10,565 bases of DNA, taken from contig JALGTV010000034.1 of the NCBI GenBank assembly GCA_029821215.1, positions 1 to 10,565 of the forward strand. The letters run 5' to 3'. The position numbers and the translations under genes are program-made. This DNA is from Candidatus Zipacnadia bacterium. GTDB taxonomy: Bacteria; Armatimonadota; Zipacnadia; Zipacnadales; Zipacnadaceae. The notes beneath the pieces were generated by a model. That model worked only from the letters and a program-made list of their open reading frames with translations, searched no databases and was not told where the DNA came from. Shown here piece after piece: positions 1-6,481 of this stretch. Every line of letters begins with the position of its first letter. The first letter of the stretch is position 1.

Positions 1-262
1 GCTTGCCGGCCTCGGCGGCCATAACCGCCAGATCGCGGTGGGTATTGTGGGGCGTGGCAATGACTACGGCTTCAATCTGCTCGTCAGCCAGTAGATCGGG
101 GACGGCCTGGTAAAGTCTGACACCGAACTCTTCTGCATACTTGGGTGCCCGCCTGCCACCTGCTACTGCTACCAGATCGATATCATCCGCCTTTTGCAGG
201 GACCGGCCATAATAAGAAGCCCATCCCCCGGAACCAATCATACCTATTTTGCCTTGTGACAT
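1..262 (-). CDS. Gfo/Idh/MocA family oxidoreductase, N-terminal part (runs off left edge)
   Basis: This is the first 87 codons of an NAD(P)-dependent oxidoreductase of the Gfo/Idh/MocA family; the rest lies beyond the window. The N-terminus is a Rossmann fold: a beta strand leads into GSGGWA (residues 10-15, the dinucleotide-binding glycine loop), and the strand-end motif VIATPHNTH (67-75) is typical of the family. The visible part stops just before the expected catalytic EKP motif, so the substrate (usually a sugar or cyclitol) cannot be inferred. The start is ATG at 262, chosen because AGGAGG at 276-271 lies 8 bases upstream; a GTG directly before it (265) would be only 5 bases from that site. 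The gene is the last visible member of the leftward block, 89 bases after the DUF167 gene. Confidence 0.85.
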   Translation of the reverse strand, partial: MSQGKIGMIGSGGWASYYGRSLQKADDIDLVAVAGGRRAPKYAEEFGVRLYQAVPDLLADEQIEAVVIATPHNTHRDLAVMAAEAGK

Positions 263-270
263 CACTTACG

Positions 271-276
271 CCTCCT
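271..276 (-). promoter_or_regulatory. Ribosome binding site of the Gfo/Idh/MocA gene
   Basis: A perfect AGGAGG on the minus strand, 8 bases before ATG 262. It decides between ATG 262 and the adjacent in-frame GTG at 265. Confidence 0.75.
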
Positions 277-299
277 TATCTGATTATCATTATGCTGTG

Positions 300-348
300 G
301 GAGAAATGTTTCTTCTCCGGTGGCATCAATTTCTCCAGCGCGTGGAGA
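300..348 (-). other. Overlapping inverted repeats in the leader of the oxidoreductase gene
   Basis: Four complementary segments lie between the DUF167 stop (352) and the oxidoreductase start (262). Read on the minus strand, TCTCCA (348-343) pairs with TGGAGA (337-332) around a 5-base loop. GGAGAA (318-313) pairs with TTCTCC (305-300) around a 7-base loop. TTCTCC (305-300) could instead pair with GGAGAA at 336-331, which would open the first hairpin. Both stems are perfect 6-mers. No run of T follows either one, so they are not ordinary intrinsic terminators. They could be RNA-processing or attenuation structures, or chance in a short leader. Confidence 0.35.
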
Positions 349-351
349 TAC

Positions 352-648
352 TCAGACGTCAGGGAAAGTGTACCAGATAAGCTGGGCCGCATCCAGACCC
401 CATATTCGTAGTGTTTTATCGCGGCTACAGTGGCCGGTGGCAACGCAAATGTCGGTGGGGGAGAGCCCCAGAGCCTTGCCGAGAAACTTAATCAGGGCCT
501 TGTTGGCTGCCCCTTTGACAGCCTGAGCCTGCACCCGGACTACCACTGCGCCCTCGCGCAGCCCGCCGAACTCATCCCGCCCCGCCCCGGGAATGACTCG
601 CACTTTCAGTTTTACCCGCGGTTGAGCATTTGTGCCTACTGTTCTCAG
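352..648 (-). CDS. DUF167 / YggU family protein (UPF0235), start codon uncertain
   Basis: This small soluble protein of the DUF167 family has no settled biochemical role. The family core is clear: LKVRVIPGAGRDE, then VVVRVQAQAVKGAANKALIKF, with the small-residue AVKGAAN helix start, and a C-terminal GHCSRDKTLRI strand resembling the usual G..SR.K.. motif. The reading frame is open from further upstream, but the CPBP gene ends at 659 and the family is normally about 95-100 residues. Reading from CTG 648 gives 98 residues, so that start is listed as an estimate. No ATG, GTG or TTG lies in frame there: the nearest ATG in frame (777) is deep inside the CPBP gene, and GTG at 603 would cut off the first conserved strand. 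An ATG at 629 is out of frame by one base. The product call is firm; the start is not. Confidence 0.8.
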   Translation of the reverse strand: MRTVGTNAQPRVKLKVRVIPGAGRDEFGGLREGAVVVRVQAQAVKGAANKALIKFLGKALGLSPTDICVATGHCSRDKTLRIWGLDAAQLIWYTFPDV

Positions 649-658
649 CCTCCCTGCC

Positions 659-2107
659 CTACAACAACCCGTATGCAGATAGCAGTACAAATAGCAGGGT
701 ATTATGCACCGCGTGGGCAACGATGCTGGGCAGCAAAGAATGAGTACGCTCGTATAGGTAGGCCAGAACCGCCCCAATCAGGCCCACCATCAGCATTCCC
801 CCGGCAGGGGCCGAGAGGTGAATACTGGCGAACAGTGCCGCGCTGAGGACTACGGCCGGCACCATGCCCATCATTCGCCGCAGGCCAGCATATACAAATC
901 CCCGAAAGATAATCTCCTCCACCAGCGGCCCGATGAGGCAAATGAGAGCGAAATAGACCAGATAGGCCCGAGGATCCCCCGCCTGAGCGATCAGGTCGGC
1001 TGTACTTCTGATCTGAGCTGCAATGGCGGGCAATGAGCCAAGCACTCCTATCTGCCGCAAAACCAGCCACCCAACACCCAGTATAAAAATAAAGACACCA
1101 TAACCCGCTACTCCCCAACCCACCAGGCGGCCCCATGGTCCTGACCGCAGTCCCAGCATCTGCCATAGAGAGCCGCGGTAGGAACGCAAGCGATACCAGA
1201 TAACTGCCAAGGCGATGCCAACAGATGCCAGGTAGATTAGGGCGATGATGACCGCCGGTGTCAATCCTGACTGCTCGTCCAGGTGTAAGTGCTCTGTGAT
1301 GTACCCGCGCGCCTTGGTCAGCACTACCATCGCCAGTACCAAGACCACTACCACCTCCGTCATATCAATCAGCCGCCAGGGCACATACATCCGTTGCCGG
1401 GGTCGCCGCGCCGGCTGACCCAGCAAACCTATCAGTGCATAGCCTGAGACGAGCAACCCCACCAGTCCCAGCAATCCATATACCACCACCAGGCCGCTGG
1501 CCAGCTTGCTGAAGATAACCTGCCGTCCTACCCACTGGCGGCGAAGCTGCTGGCTGCGGTCTTGCTGGCCCATTCGCTGCCACATATCAATCCGGGTCAG
1601 GCCGGCCAGCCACCGCGGCTGTTGTTCCAGCAGCGAAGCGTTACTCAACCACTGAGTCTGGTCGGTCTCTTCATCGGCGTAGATGGCTGACAGTAGCAGG
1701 CACAAGTCGCGACGCGAGTCGTCCAGTTGCGCCGCATACAGTAGAAATCGCTGGCCGTGGTCGGGGTAACCCAATTTGGAGTAGAAAATGCCCAGCCGAT
1801 GTACCGCCGGGGCCGAAGCCGCGGCCCCTAACCCACTGCGTTCATAAAGAGCCAGCGCCGTCTGCTGCCAGGTCTTGGCCTGGGCATAATTGCCACTGGC
1901 TTCGGCGGCCACACTCAACCGATATAGGATATCACCGGGCAGGGTCAGGTTGGGAGTGAATTGCAACCATTGATGATCATTGCCGGATTGCTGAGCCGGT
2001 TGGCCATAGTGCAGCAGGACAACTACCGCCGCCACCATGGCAATTATGCACAACAGACGGACTGTATTGAAGCGGCCAGCATAGCTGGGAGAATAGGGCG
2101 ATAACAC
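659..2107 (-). CDS. CPBP family intramembrane glutamic protease (Abi/Rce1-like) with N-terminal TPR-like region
   Basis: This is a 482-residue polytopic membrane protein. Its C-terminal half carries the three signature motifs of CPBP (CAAX protease/bacteriocin-processing) proteases: EEIIFR (397-402) with the catalytic glutamate pair and arginine, FASIH (426-430), and HAVHN (465-469). They sit in hydrophobic helices spanning roughly 330-482. Before them are a signal-anchor-like helix (about 17-34), a soluble helical segment (about 50-195) with TPR-like stretches such as LYRLSVAAEASGNYAQAKTW, and further helices near 200-230, 250-265 and 283-305. CPBP domains are usually near 200-300 residues, so the N-terminal half is an added module, probably for protein contacts outside the membrane. 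The start is GTG at 2107, with only a weak AGGA about 11 bases upstream. The substrate is unknown; family members process prenylated proteins or peptides or give bacteriocin immunity. Confidence 0.85.
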   Translation of the reverse strand: MLSPYSPSYAGRFNTVRLLCIIAMVAAVVVLLHYGQPAQQSGNDHQWLQFTPNLTLPGDILYRLSVAAEASGNYAQAKTWQQTALALYERSGLGAAASAPAVHRLGIFYSKLGYPDHGQRFLLYAAQLDDSRRDLCLLLSAIYADEETDQTQWLSNASLLEQQPRWLAGLTRIDMWQRMGQQDRSQQLRRQWVGRQVIFSKLASGLVVVYGLLGLVGLLVSGYALIGLLGQPARRPRQRMYVPWRLIDMTEVVVVLVLAMVVLTKARGYITEHLHLDEQSGLTPAVIIALIYLASVGIALAVIWYRLRSYRGSLWQMLGLRSGPWGRLVGWGVAGYGVFIFILGVGWLVLRQIGVLGSLPAIAAQIRSTADLIAQAGDPRAYLVYFALICLIGPLVEEIIFRGFVYAGLRRMMGMVPAVVLSAALFASIHLSAPAGGMLMVGLIGAVLAYLYERTHSLLPSIVAHAVHNTLLFVLLSAYGLL

Positions 2108-2173
2108 TGGTTTTCACATCCTGCCGTCAAAACAAACTACAGCGATGCGTCTGGATTGTGATGTCACTGGAAT

Positions 2174-3202
2174 CTAACTGGTTTGGTACATCGCAACAAT
2201 ATTCTCCGGCGGCACATCCGGTTGAAACAAATTGGCCGAAGATAGAATATAGCCACCACCGTCGCCTAGTATCTCGCAGTATCGCTGCGCCTCCCGGCGG
2301 ACCTGCTCCGGGCTGCCGTGGGGCAAAAGCTGTTGCATATCAATGCCACCACGAAAGGTAAGTTGATCGCCAAAATCAGCCTTAAGACGCTCCGGCGACA
2401 TCTCTGGCCCAGTGGGCTGGATGGGATCCAGAATATCAACTCCCAGTTCGATGAGGTCGGGTATGTACATACTGACATCGCCGCAACTATGCACCATAAC
2501 TTGCGCATCCAGATTATGAATCAGGTGGATCATTTTCTGGAAATAAGGAGCGACGAATTCCCGGAACATATCCAGCGATATGAGCGGGCCATTCTGGCTG
2601 CCCAGGTCACTTATAAGGAAATATAGATCAATTCGCCCTTCGGTTATCTCAGCAGCGCGGGTGTAATCTTCCTGGTAGAAATCAGTGAATTTGCTGCATA
2701 TATAATGGACCCAATCAGGGTGGTCGACCATGTCCAAGAACATCTTCTCCCACCCGCGCACCAAAGCGGGCCGCTGCCAGACATCAGCAAAGCCGTAGAG
2801 CTGAGCGTACTGTTCATGGCGGCGAGATTGCTCGGCTAGCAGCGAATAGTCCAACCAGTCGGGGCTAGGCCAGGGGAAGGCCTCAATTTCCGCGAGACTG
2901 TTAACGTCGGCCAGCGCCCCAAGCACATCCTGGCGATACGGCCCCCATTCAGTCTGTAAATAGGTGTAACGTTCGCCCCAAAAGTTTTGGTAGATACCCT
3001 CTCCGACTTCCTGCTCGGGAGGACTGATGGCATCCAGGTGCCGGATGTCCACCTCCAAATGCCTCAGCACCAGCTCTTCCTCTGAATGCCCCAGATAGGC
3101 GAGCAAATGGTTAAGGGTGGGAGGCTCAGCCCAAAAGTCGCGTGGTGTCCGATCGGGCTCCTCATGGGCCACCGCCGCCAGAACTCGTTCTCTACTATTC
3201 AT
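2174..3202 (-). CDS. Uroporphyrinogen decarboxylase-like (URO-D/MtaA-CmuA clade) protein
   Basis: This 342-residue protein has the URO-D TIM-barrel fold and belongs to the corrinoid methyltransferase-like side of the family rather than to true HemE. It starts with the family opening MNSRERVLAAVAHEEPDRTP and contains HSCGDV (238-243), the H-x-C metal-binding pair of MtaA/CmuA proteins, FRGGIDMQQLLPHG (283-296), and the C-terminal QPDVPPENI segment. Members of this clade are often methyltransferases acting on corrinoid proteins, but no corrinoid protein gene is next to it. The usual third metal ligand near the C-terminus is not evident: the segment reads GGYILSSANLF, without Cys or His. Activity is therefore uncertain. 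The start ATG 3202 has a strong GGAGGT at 3214-3209, 6 bases away. It lies between yggT and the CPBP gene, with gaps of 112 and 66 bases. Confidence 0.85.
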   Translation of the reverse strand: MNSRERVLAAVAHEEPDRTPRDFWAEPPTLNHLLAYLGHSEEELVLRHLEVDIRHLDAISPPEQEVGEGIYQNFWGERYTYLQTEWGPYRQDVLGALADVNSLAEIEAFPWPSPDWLDYSLLAEQSRRHEQYAQLYGFADVWQRPALVRGWEKMFLDMVDHPDWVHYICSKFTDFYQEDYTRAAEITEGRIDLYFLISDLGSQNGPLISLDMFREFVAPYFQKMIHLIHNLDAQVMVHSCGDVSMYIPDLIELGVDILDPIQPTGPEMSPERLKADFGDQLTFRGGIDMQQLLPHGSPEQVRREAQRYCEILGDGGGYILSSANLFQPDVPPENIVAMYQTS

Positions 3203-3208
3203 ATGGCT

Positions 3209-3214
3209 ACCTCC
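3209..3214 (-). promoter_or_regulatory. Ribosome binding site of the URO-D-like gene
   Basis: GGAGGT on the minus strand, 6 bases before ATG 3202. It supports that start and suggests efficient translation. Confidence 0.7.
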
Positions 3215-3314
3215 GTTGGTCTATCACATTATGCTTGATATGCATCGGCCACTGAGCGTTGAATTGCCTGCATATTGTGGGCCCTGCGGGAAGCAGGCAG
3301 ACGTTTCCCGAGCA

Positions 3315-3596
3315 CTACATAAATGGACCCCTCAGTATAGGCATGATAATCTGCTCGGCCACTGTCAGCAGCAGCAACAGAACCAGGGGCGAGAAATCAA
3401 ATCCCGAGCGCCCCTGATAAGGTGCCAGAATCCGCCGTATGGGGCGCAGCAATGGCTCGGTTACCGAGTAGACAAAGCTGCGCAGGCCGGAAAGACCCGG
3501 GGAAGAATACGGTGCCACCCGCACCCAACTGAAAATCACCCGAATAATTACGAGGATTTCGTATATCCAGAAAGCAGTATGAACTATGCTGAGCAT
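3315..3596 (-). CDS. yggT: YggT / YlmG family small membrane protein
   Basis: This 93-residue integral membrane protein has two hydrophobic segments (about 5-26 and 69-88) separated by a basic loop. The loop carries the family signature TEPLLRPIRRILAP (46-59), followed by DFSPLVLLLLL (67-77); a second conserved element, RVIFSW, lies at 19-24. YggT/YlmG proteins are linked to septum, nucleoid or thylakoid organisation in bacteria and plastids and are commonly encoded beside sepF and yggS. That matches this neighbourhood even though the dockerin-propeller gene separates it from proC here. The start ATG 3596 has AAGGAG 5 bases upstream. The length is normal for the family (about 80-100). The molecular function is not established. 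Confidence 0.9.
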   Translation of the reverse strand: MLSIVHTAFWIYEILVIIRVIFSWVRVAPYSSPGLSGLRSFVYSVTEPLLRPIRRILAPYQGRSGFDFSPLVLLLLLTVAEQIIMPILRGPFM

Positions 3597-3725
3597 CCAA
3601 ACTCCTTCCTTGCGATCGGAGAATCAACGTGCGGACAGTCAGTCGGCCAATTGTTTGGAGCGCCGGGCGGCCCCTACAGCCCGCACTGTGCAGCCGTTGC
3701 GTCAGGAATTGCGCTCGGGGCAGTT

Positions 3726-4910
3726 CTACCAGGCTGGCTGCCAGTCGTTCGCCGGGTTGTTAGTCAGATTAGTTGGGTTGGTGCCGTCCGCATTCATTAT
3801 GTAGATTTCGGCATTCCCGTCACGGTCGCTATTGAAGGCAATTTGGGTGCCATCGGGCGACCAGACCGGATTCCAGTCATCCGCCGGGTTGTTGGTTAGG
3901 TTAATTTCACCAGTGCCATCAGCATTCATAGTGTAAATTTCCGCGTTGCCGTCGCGGTAGGTGTCAAAGGCAATTTGGGTGCCGTCGGGAGACCAGGCGG
4001 GGTCCCAACTCCCGGGGACACTGCTGGTTAGTATCTGTGGTTGACTGCCGTCGGCATTCATCAGCCAAATGTCCTGTCCGAAGCTTTGCCGCGAACTATG
4101 GAAAGCGATTTGGGTGCCATCAGGGGACCAGGCGGGGTCGCGGTCCACCGAAATGGGCGAGTTGGTCAAGTTAGTCAGCCCGGTGCCGTCAGGATTCATT
4201 ACATAGATTTCAGCATTGCCGCCCCGGTTGGTGTCAAAAGCAATTTTAGTGCCATCCGGCGACCAAGCAGGATTACAGTCAGCCGCGGGGTCATTGGTCA
4301 ACTTAGTCAATTCAGTACCATCGGCCTTCATTAGATAGATTTCCTCGTTGCCATCGCGTAGACTAACAAAGGCAATTTGGGTGCCGTCAGGCGACCAGGT
4401 CGGGGTGCAATCGGCATCCGCACTGGTAGTCAGATTGAGTTGATCACCACCGTCAGTATTCATTGTCCAGATTTGGCCGTAGTCGTCCCCGTACATCGTC
4501 AACGCCTGGGCTAACTGCGTGAGGCACTGCCTCGTGAAGGCAATGCGGCGCGGCCGCACATATTCACCAATGGGCCACTGCTCCAGTCCCACTACGCAGC
4601 GTAGCACCTTAATAGCATCGCCGACATCAGTGCTGCTGTTCTGATTAGCATCAGCGTACGGATGGTCAGCGTCCAGGTCCACCACAATCCGTAGAATCTT
4701 GATAGCGTCGCCAACTGACGGCTCCCCATTACCGTCCATATCACCAAGGAATTGGACTTGAGCAAAATGTAGGGGCGAGGAGTTATCTTCAGGCCGGATT
4801 TGGCGAACTGACGCGGGGAATGGAGGAGGCGAACTCTTTCCGCCGCAACCTGTGCTTACTATCACTATGGCAACGGTCACCATTCCTATTACCCAGCGAT
4901 ATGACATCAT
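3726..4910 (-). CDS. Lipoprotein with dockerin-like domain and six-bladed TolB-type beta-propeller
   Basis: This 394-residue exported protein has a lipoprotein signal peptide (MVTVAIVIVSTGC) ending at Cys22; the -3 residue is Ser, slightly unusual for a lipobox. Next come two dockerin-type calcium loops, GDMDGNGEPSVGDAIKILR (56-74; D57, D59, N61, D68) and ADANQNSSTDVGDAIKVLR (86-104; D87, N89, N91, D98). From about 121 a TolB/PD40-like propeller follows: blade 1 begins at RRIAF, and five blades each start SPDGT(Q/K)IAF (173, 217, 262, 307, 351). The protein ends right after the sixth PAW strand, so the propeller is complete and not truncated. It probably acts at the cell surface or periplasm in protein or glycan binding; no catalytic residues are visible. 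Two start codons are adjacent (4910, 4907); GAGGAG at 4919-4914 is better spaced (6) for 4907. Confidence 0.85.
   Translation of the reverse strand: MMSYRWVIGMVTVAIVIVSTGCGGKSSPPPFPASVRQIRPEDNSSPLHFAQVQFLGDMDGNGEPSVGDAIKILRIVVDLDADHPYADANQNSSTDVGDAIKVLRCVVGLEQWPIGEYVRPRRIAFTRQCLTQLAQALTMYGDDYGQIWTMNTDGGDQLNLTTSADADCTPTWSPDGTQIAFVSLRDGNEEIYLMKADGTELTKLTNDPAADCNPAWSPDGTKIAFDTNRGGNAEIYVMNPDGTGLTNLTNSPISVDRDPAWSPDGTQIAFHSSRQSFGQDIWLMNADGSQPQILTSSVPGSWDPAWSPDGTQIAFDTYRDGNAEIYTMNADGTGEINLTNNPADDWNPVWSPDGTQIAFNSDRDGNAEIYIMNADGTNPTNLTNNPANDWQPAW
3729..4394 (-). repeat. Tandem coding repeat of propeller blades (five units of 132-135 bases)
   Basis: Five in-frame units encode blades 2-6. Each begins with SPDGT(Q/K)IAF and ends with a (P/D)(A/V)W strand; the units are 44, 45, 45, 44 and 44 codons long. 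At DNA level the SPDGT segments stay similar (for example plus-strand gcaatttgggtgcc near 3839, 3971 and 4374), while the linkers differ. This is consistent with internal duplication followed by divergence. It is protein-coding repetition and not CRISPR or a noncoding satellite. Confidence 0.8.
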
Positions 4911-4957
4911 ACTCTCCTCACTTAGCGATATTGGCTACGTGATCTTTGCTTATGACA

Positions 4958-5785
4958 TTATTGGTTCGGTTCATTCATCCCGAGCTCTTGGGAACGCTGG
5001 GTGGCTGCTACTACCGCCTCTATGACGGCGCTGCGCAGACCGCGAGCCTCCAACTGGCACAGACCGGCAGCAGTAGTCCCTCCGGGGGAAGTCACCATAT
5101 CCTTCAGTGCTGACGGATTACCCCGGCTCAGCACCCACTCTCCCACCCCAGCCACTGTCTGAGCAGCTAACTGCAGCGCCACATCACGCCCCAGCCCCGC
5201 TGCTACCCCGCCGTCGGCCAGAGCCTCGACAAAGACAGCCGCGAAGGCCGGGCCGCTGCCGGATAGGCCAGTCACCGCATCCATCAGATGCTCCTGCACG
5301 GGGGCTACGGTGCCCACACTGCCCAGTAACTCCTCCACTATCTGGCGTTGAGCATCAGTAACCTTATCATCGGTGCAATAGGCGGCCGCCCCTTCCTGGA
5401 TGGTAGCGAGGATGTTAGGCATCACACGTACCAAGGCCGGGGCCGGGCCGGCCCACTGGCGCAATTGCGCCAGACGCACACCGGCAGCAATGGACATCAG
5501 CAACTGGTCGGCAGCAAAATCTGTCTTCAGGGAGCCCAGCACTTCCGCCATCACTTGCGGCTTGACAGCCACCAGTACCGCCTCCGACTGGTTGACTACG
5601 GCATGGTTATCCTTAGCCGCCGGCACACCTGTCTGCTCGACCAGGGCTTCCAGCCGCTGGTGGTTAATGTCATAAACTACTATATCGTCGGTAGGCAGCA
5701 CTCTACCAGCAACAAACCCCCGCACCAGTCCTGCTCCCATCATCCCGGCGCCTATCACTCCCAATTTATACGGACCCTGTCCCAT
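4958..5785 (-). CDS. proC: Pyrroline-5-carboxylate reductase
   Basis: This enzyme reduces 1-pyrroline-5-carboxylate to L-proline with NAD(P)H, the last step of proline synthesis, in the cytoplasm. The 275 residues match the family length (about 265-280). The N-terminal Rossmann domain shows VIGAGMMG (10-17) and VKPQ (74-77), then RVMPN (120-124). The C-terminal helical dimerisation and substrate domain has GLSGSGPAF (173-181) and DMVTSPGGTTAAGL (229-242), the family signature with its substrate-binding serine/threonine cluster. All key motifs are intact. The start ATG 5785 follows GAGGGTGA about 8 bases upstream. The gene lies 95 bases after sepF; sepF-proC adjacency is a recurring arrangement in several phyla. 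Confidence 0.96.
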   Translation of the reverse strand: MGQGPYKLGVIGAGMMGAGLVRGFVAGRVLPTDDIVVYDINHQRLEALVEQTGVPAAKDNHAVVNQSEAVLVAVKPQVMAEVLGSLKTDFAADQLLMSIAAGVRLAQLRQWAGPAPALVRVMPNILATIQEGAAAYCTDDKVTDAQRQIVEELLGSVGTVAPVQEHLMDAVTGLSGSGPAFAAVFVEALADGGVAAGLGRDVALQLAAQTVAGVGEWVLSRGNPSALKDMVTSPGGTTAAGLCQLEARGLRSAVIEAVVAATQRSQELGMNEPNQ

Positions 5786-5819
5786 GGCAAATCACCCTCA
5801 CTTCTGTACGCATAAATGC

Positions 5820-5870
5820 TATGCAGGCGCATCCTGCATATCCCCTGGATACATAGCTACCAGACTATGT
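5820..5870 (-). other. Two tandem hairpins between sepF and proC
   Basis: Two perfect inverted repeats lie in the 95-base gap. TATGCAGG (5820-5827) pairs with CCTGCATA (5833-5840), an 8-bp stem with a 5-base loop. ACATAG (5851-5856) pairs with CTATGT (5865-5870), a 6-bp stem with an 8-base loop. No T-run follows on the minus strand, so a classic intrinsic terminator is unlikely. An RNA-processing or stability element separating sepF and proC expression is possible. Confidence 0.45.
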
Positions 5871-5880
5871 GGCTGCCGGA

Positions 5881-6354
5881 CTAATACTGAGCAAACTGTT
5901 GCTCAAAAGTTTCCTCAAAGCGGTCGGCACCCTGGCGGGATGGGTCCAAAACCAACTTCTCCACCGGCATATCAAACGGCGCGCACACATACACCCAGCT
6001 CCCCACCTTACGCATATACCCGTTCAGGCCGTAGGTGACACCCCCAAGGAAGTCTCGTATCCGCCTGGCCTCCTCGCGTTCCACCCCCTCCAGGTTTATC
6101 AGCACCGGGTTTTGCCGCTTGATCTCATCGGCTACCGCGGTCGCCTCGTCCATTGTATTGGGCTCAGCGCGCACGATGGGGCAGTTAATAGCTTGATTGT
6201 GCTGCCGCGCAATGGGGATCAAGCTGCCGTCCTGATCAATTTCTGGGGACTCCGAGGTCAGCCGACCGTCCGGGTAACCGTAATCGTCCAGTTCCATCTC
6301 CTCATCACCCAATCCCAACCACTCTAAAGCGTGGGCTACGATGCCTCTTGCCAT
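5881..6354 (-). CDS. sepF: Cell division protein SepF
   Basis: SepF is a membrane-attached partner of FtsZ that tethers and aligns FtsZ filaments at the division site. This 157-residue copy has a short N-terminal amphipathic segment (MARGIVAHALEWLGLG, likely membrane anchor), an acidic variable linker (about 17-55), and the conserved SepF/DUF552 domain (about 58-135). The domain includes NPVLINLEGVEREEARRIRDF (82-102) and the glycine-rich GGVTYGLNGYMRKVG (104-118), which forms the dimer/ring contact region in known structures. An acidic tail of about 20 residues follows. The start ATG 6354 has AAGGAGG 8 bases upstream. It sits between the acetyltransferase homolog and proC; no ftsZ or ftsA is in the window, so this cluster is at least partly separate from the division cluster. 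Confidence 0.93.
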   Translation of the reverse strand: MARGIVAHALEWLGLGDEEMELDDYGYPDGRLTSESPEIDQDGSLIPIARQHNQAINCPIVRAEPNTMDEATAVADEIKRQNPVLINLEGVEREEARRIRDFLGGVTYGLNGYMRKVGSWVYVCAPFDMPVEKLVLDPSRQGADRFEETFEQQFAQY

Positions 6355-6413
6355 CAGTGCTTCCTCCTTTTCTGTGATGTATTGCTGCGAATAATAGGAT
6401 CTGTAGTGTTATA

Positions 6414-6441
6414 TTGCTATGTTGTTAGAGTTTTGAATCAA
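6414..6441 (-). promoter_or_regulatory. Weak promoter candidate upstream of sepF
   Basis: The 127-base gap before sepF has a locally AT-rich stretch. On the minus strand TTGATT (6441-6436) is followed after 16 bases by TAGCAA (6419-6414). The -10 match is poor. The main argument is the AT-richness and the long gap after the acetyltransferase gene, which could give sepF its own start of transcription. Confidence 0.2.
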
Positions 6442-6481
6442 CTGAAACGACGCCTGCCGGCATGGCTGAGCCCGCCACTAT

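Noticed and set aside
3266..3298. Inverted repeat GCCTGC/GCAGGC with an alternative CCTGC/GCAGG between yggT and the URO-D gene
   Set aside because: The stems are only 5-6 bp with competing pairings and no T-run; this does not rise above chance for a terminator or regulatory call.
3726..3770. Apparent premature end of the propeller protein in mid-repeat (ends DWQPAW)
   Set aside because: Counting blades gives one atypical first blade plus five SPDGT blades, so the end coincides with a complete six-bladed propeller.
3117..3899. Long plus-strand open frame of about 260 codons opposite the URO-D start, yggT and the end of the propeller gene
   Set aside because: It crosses three well-supported minus-strand genes and their gaps, and shows no recognisable domain. 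It is best explained as an antisense shadow.
3729..4394. Regular repeats of about 132 bases that could suggest a CRISPR or satellite array
   Set aside because: The repeats are in frame and encode WSPDG propeller blades; the units are far too long and too diverged for CRISPR.
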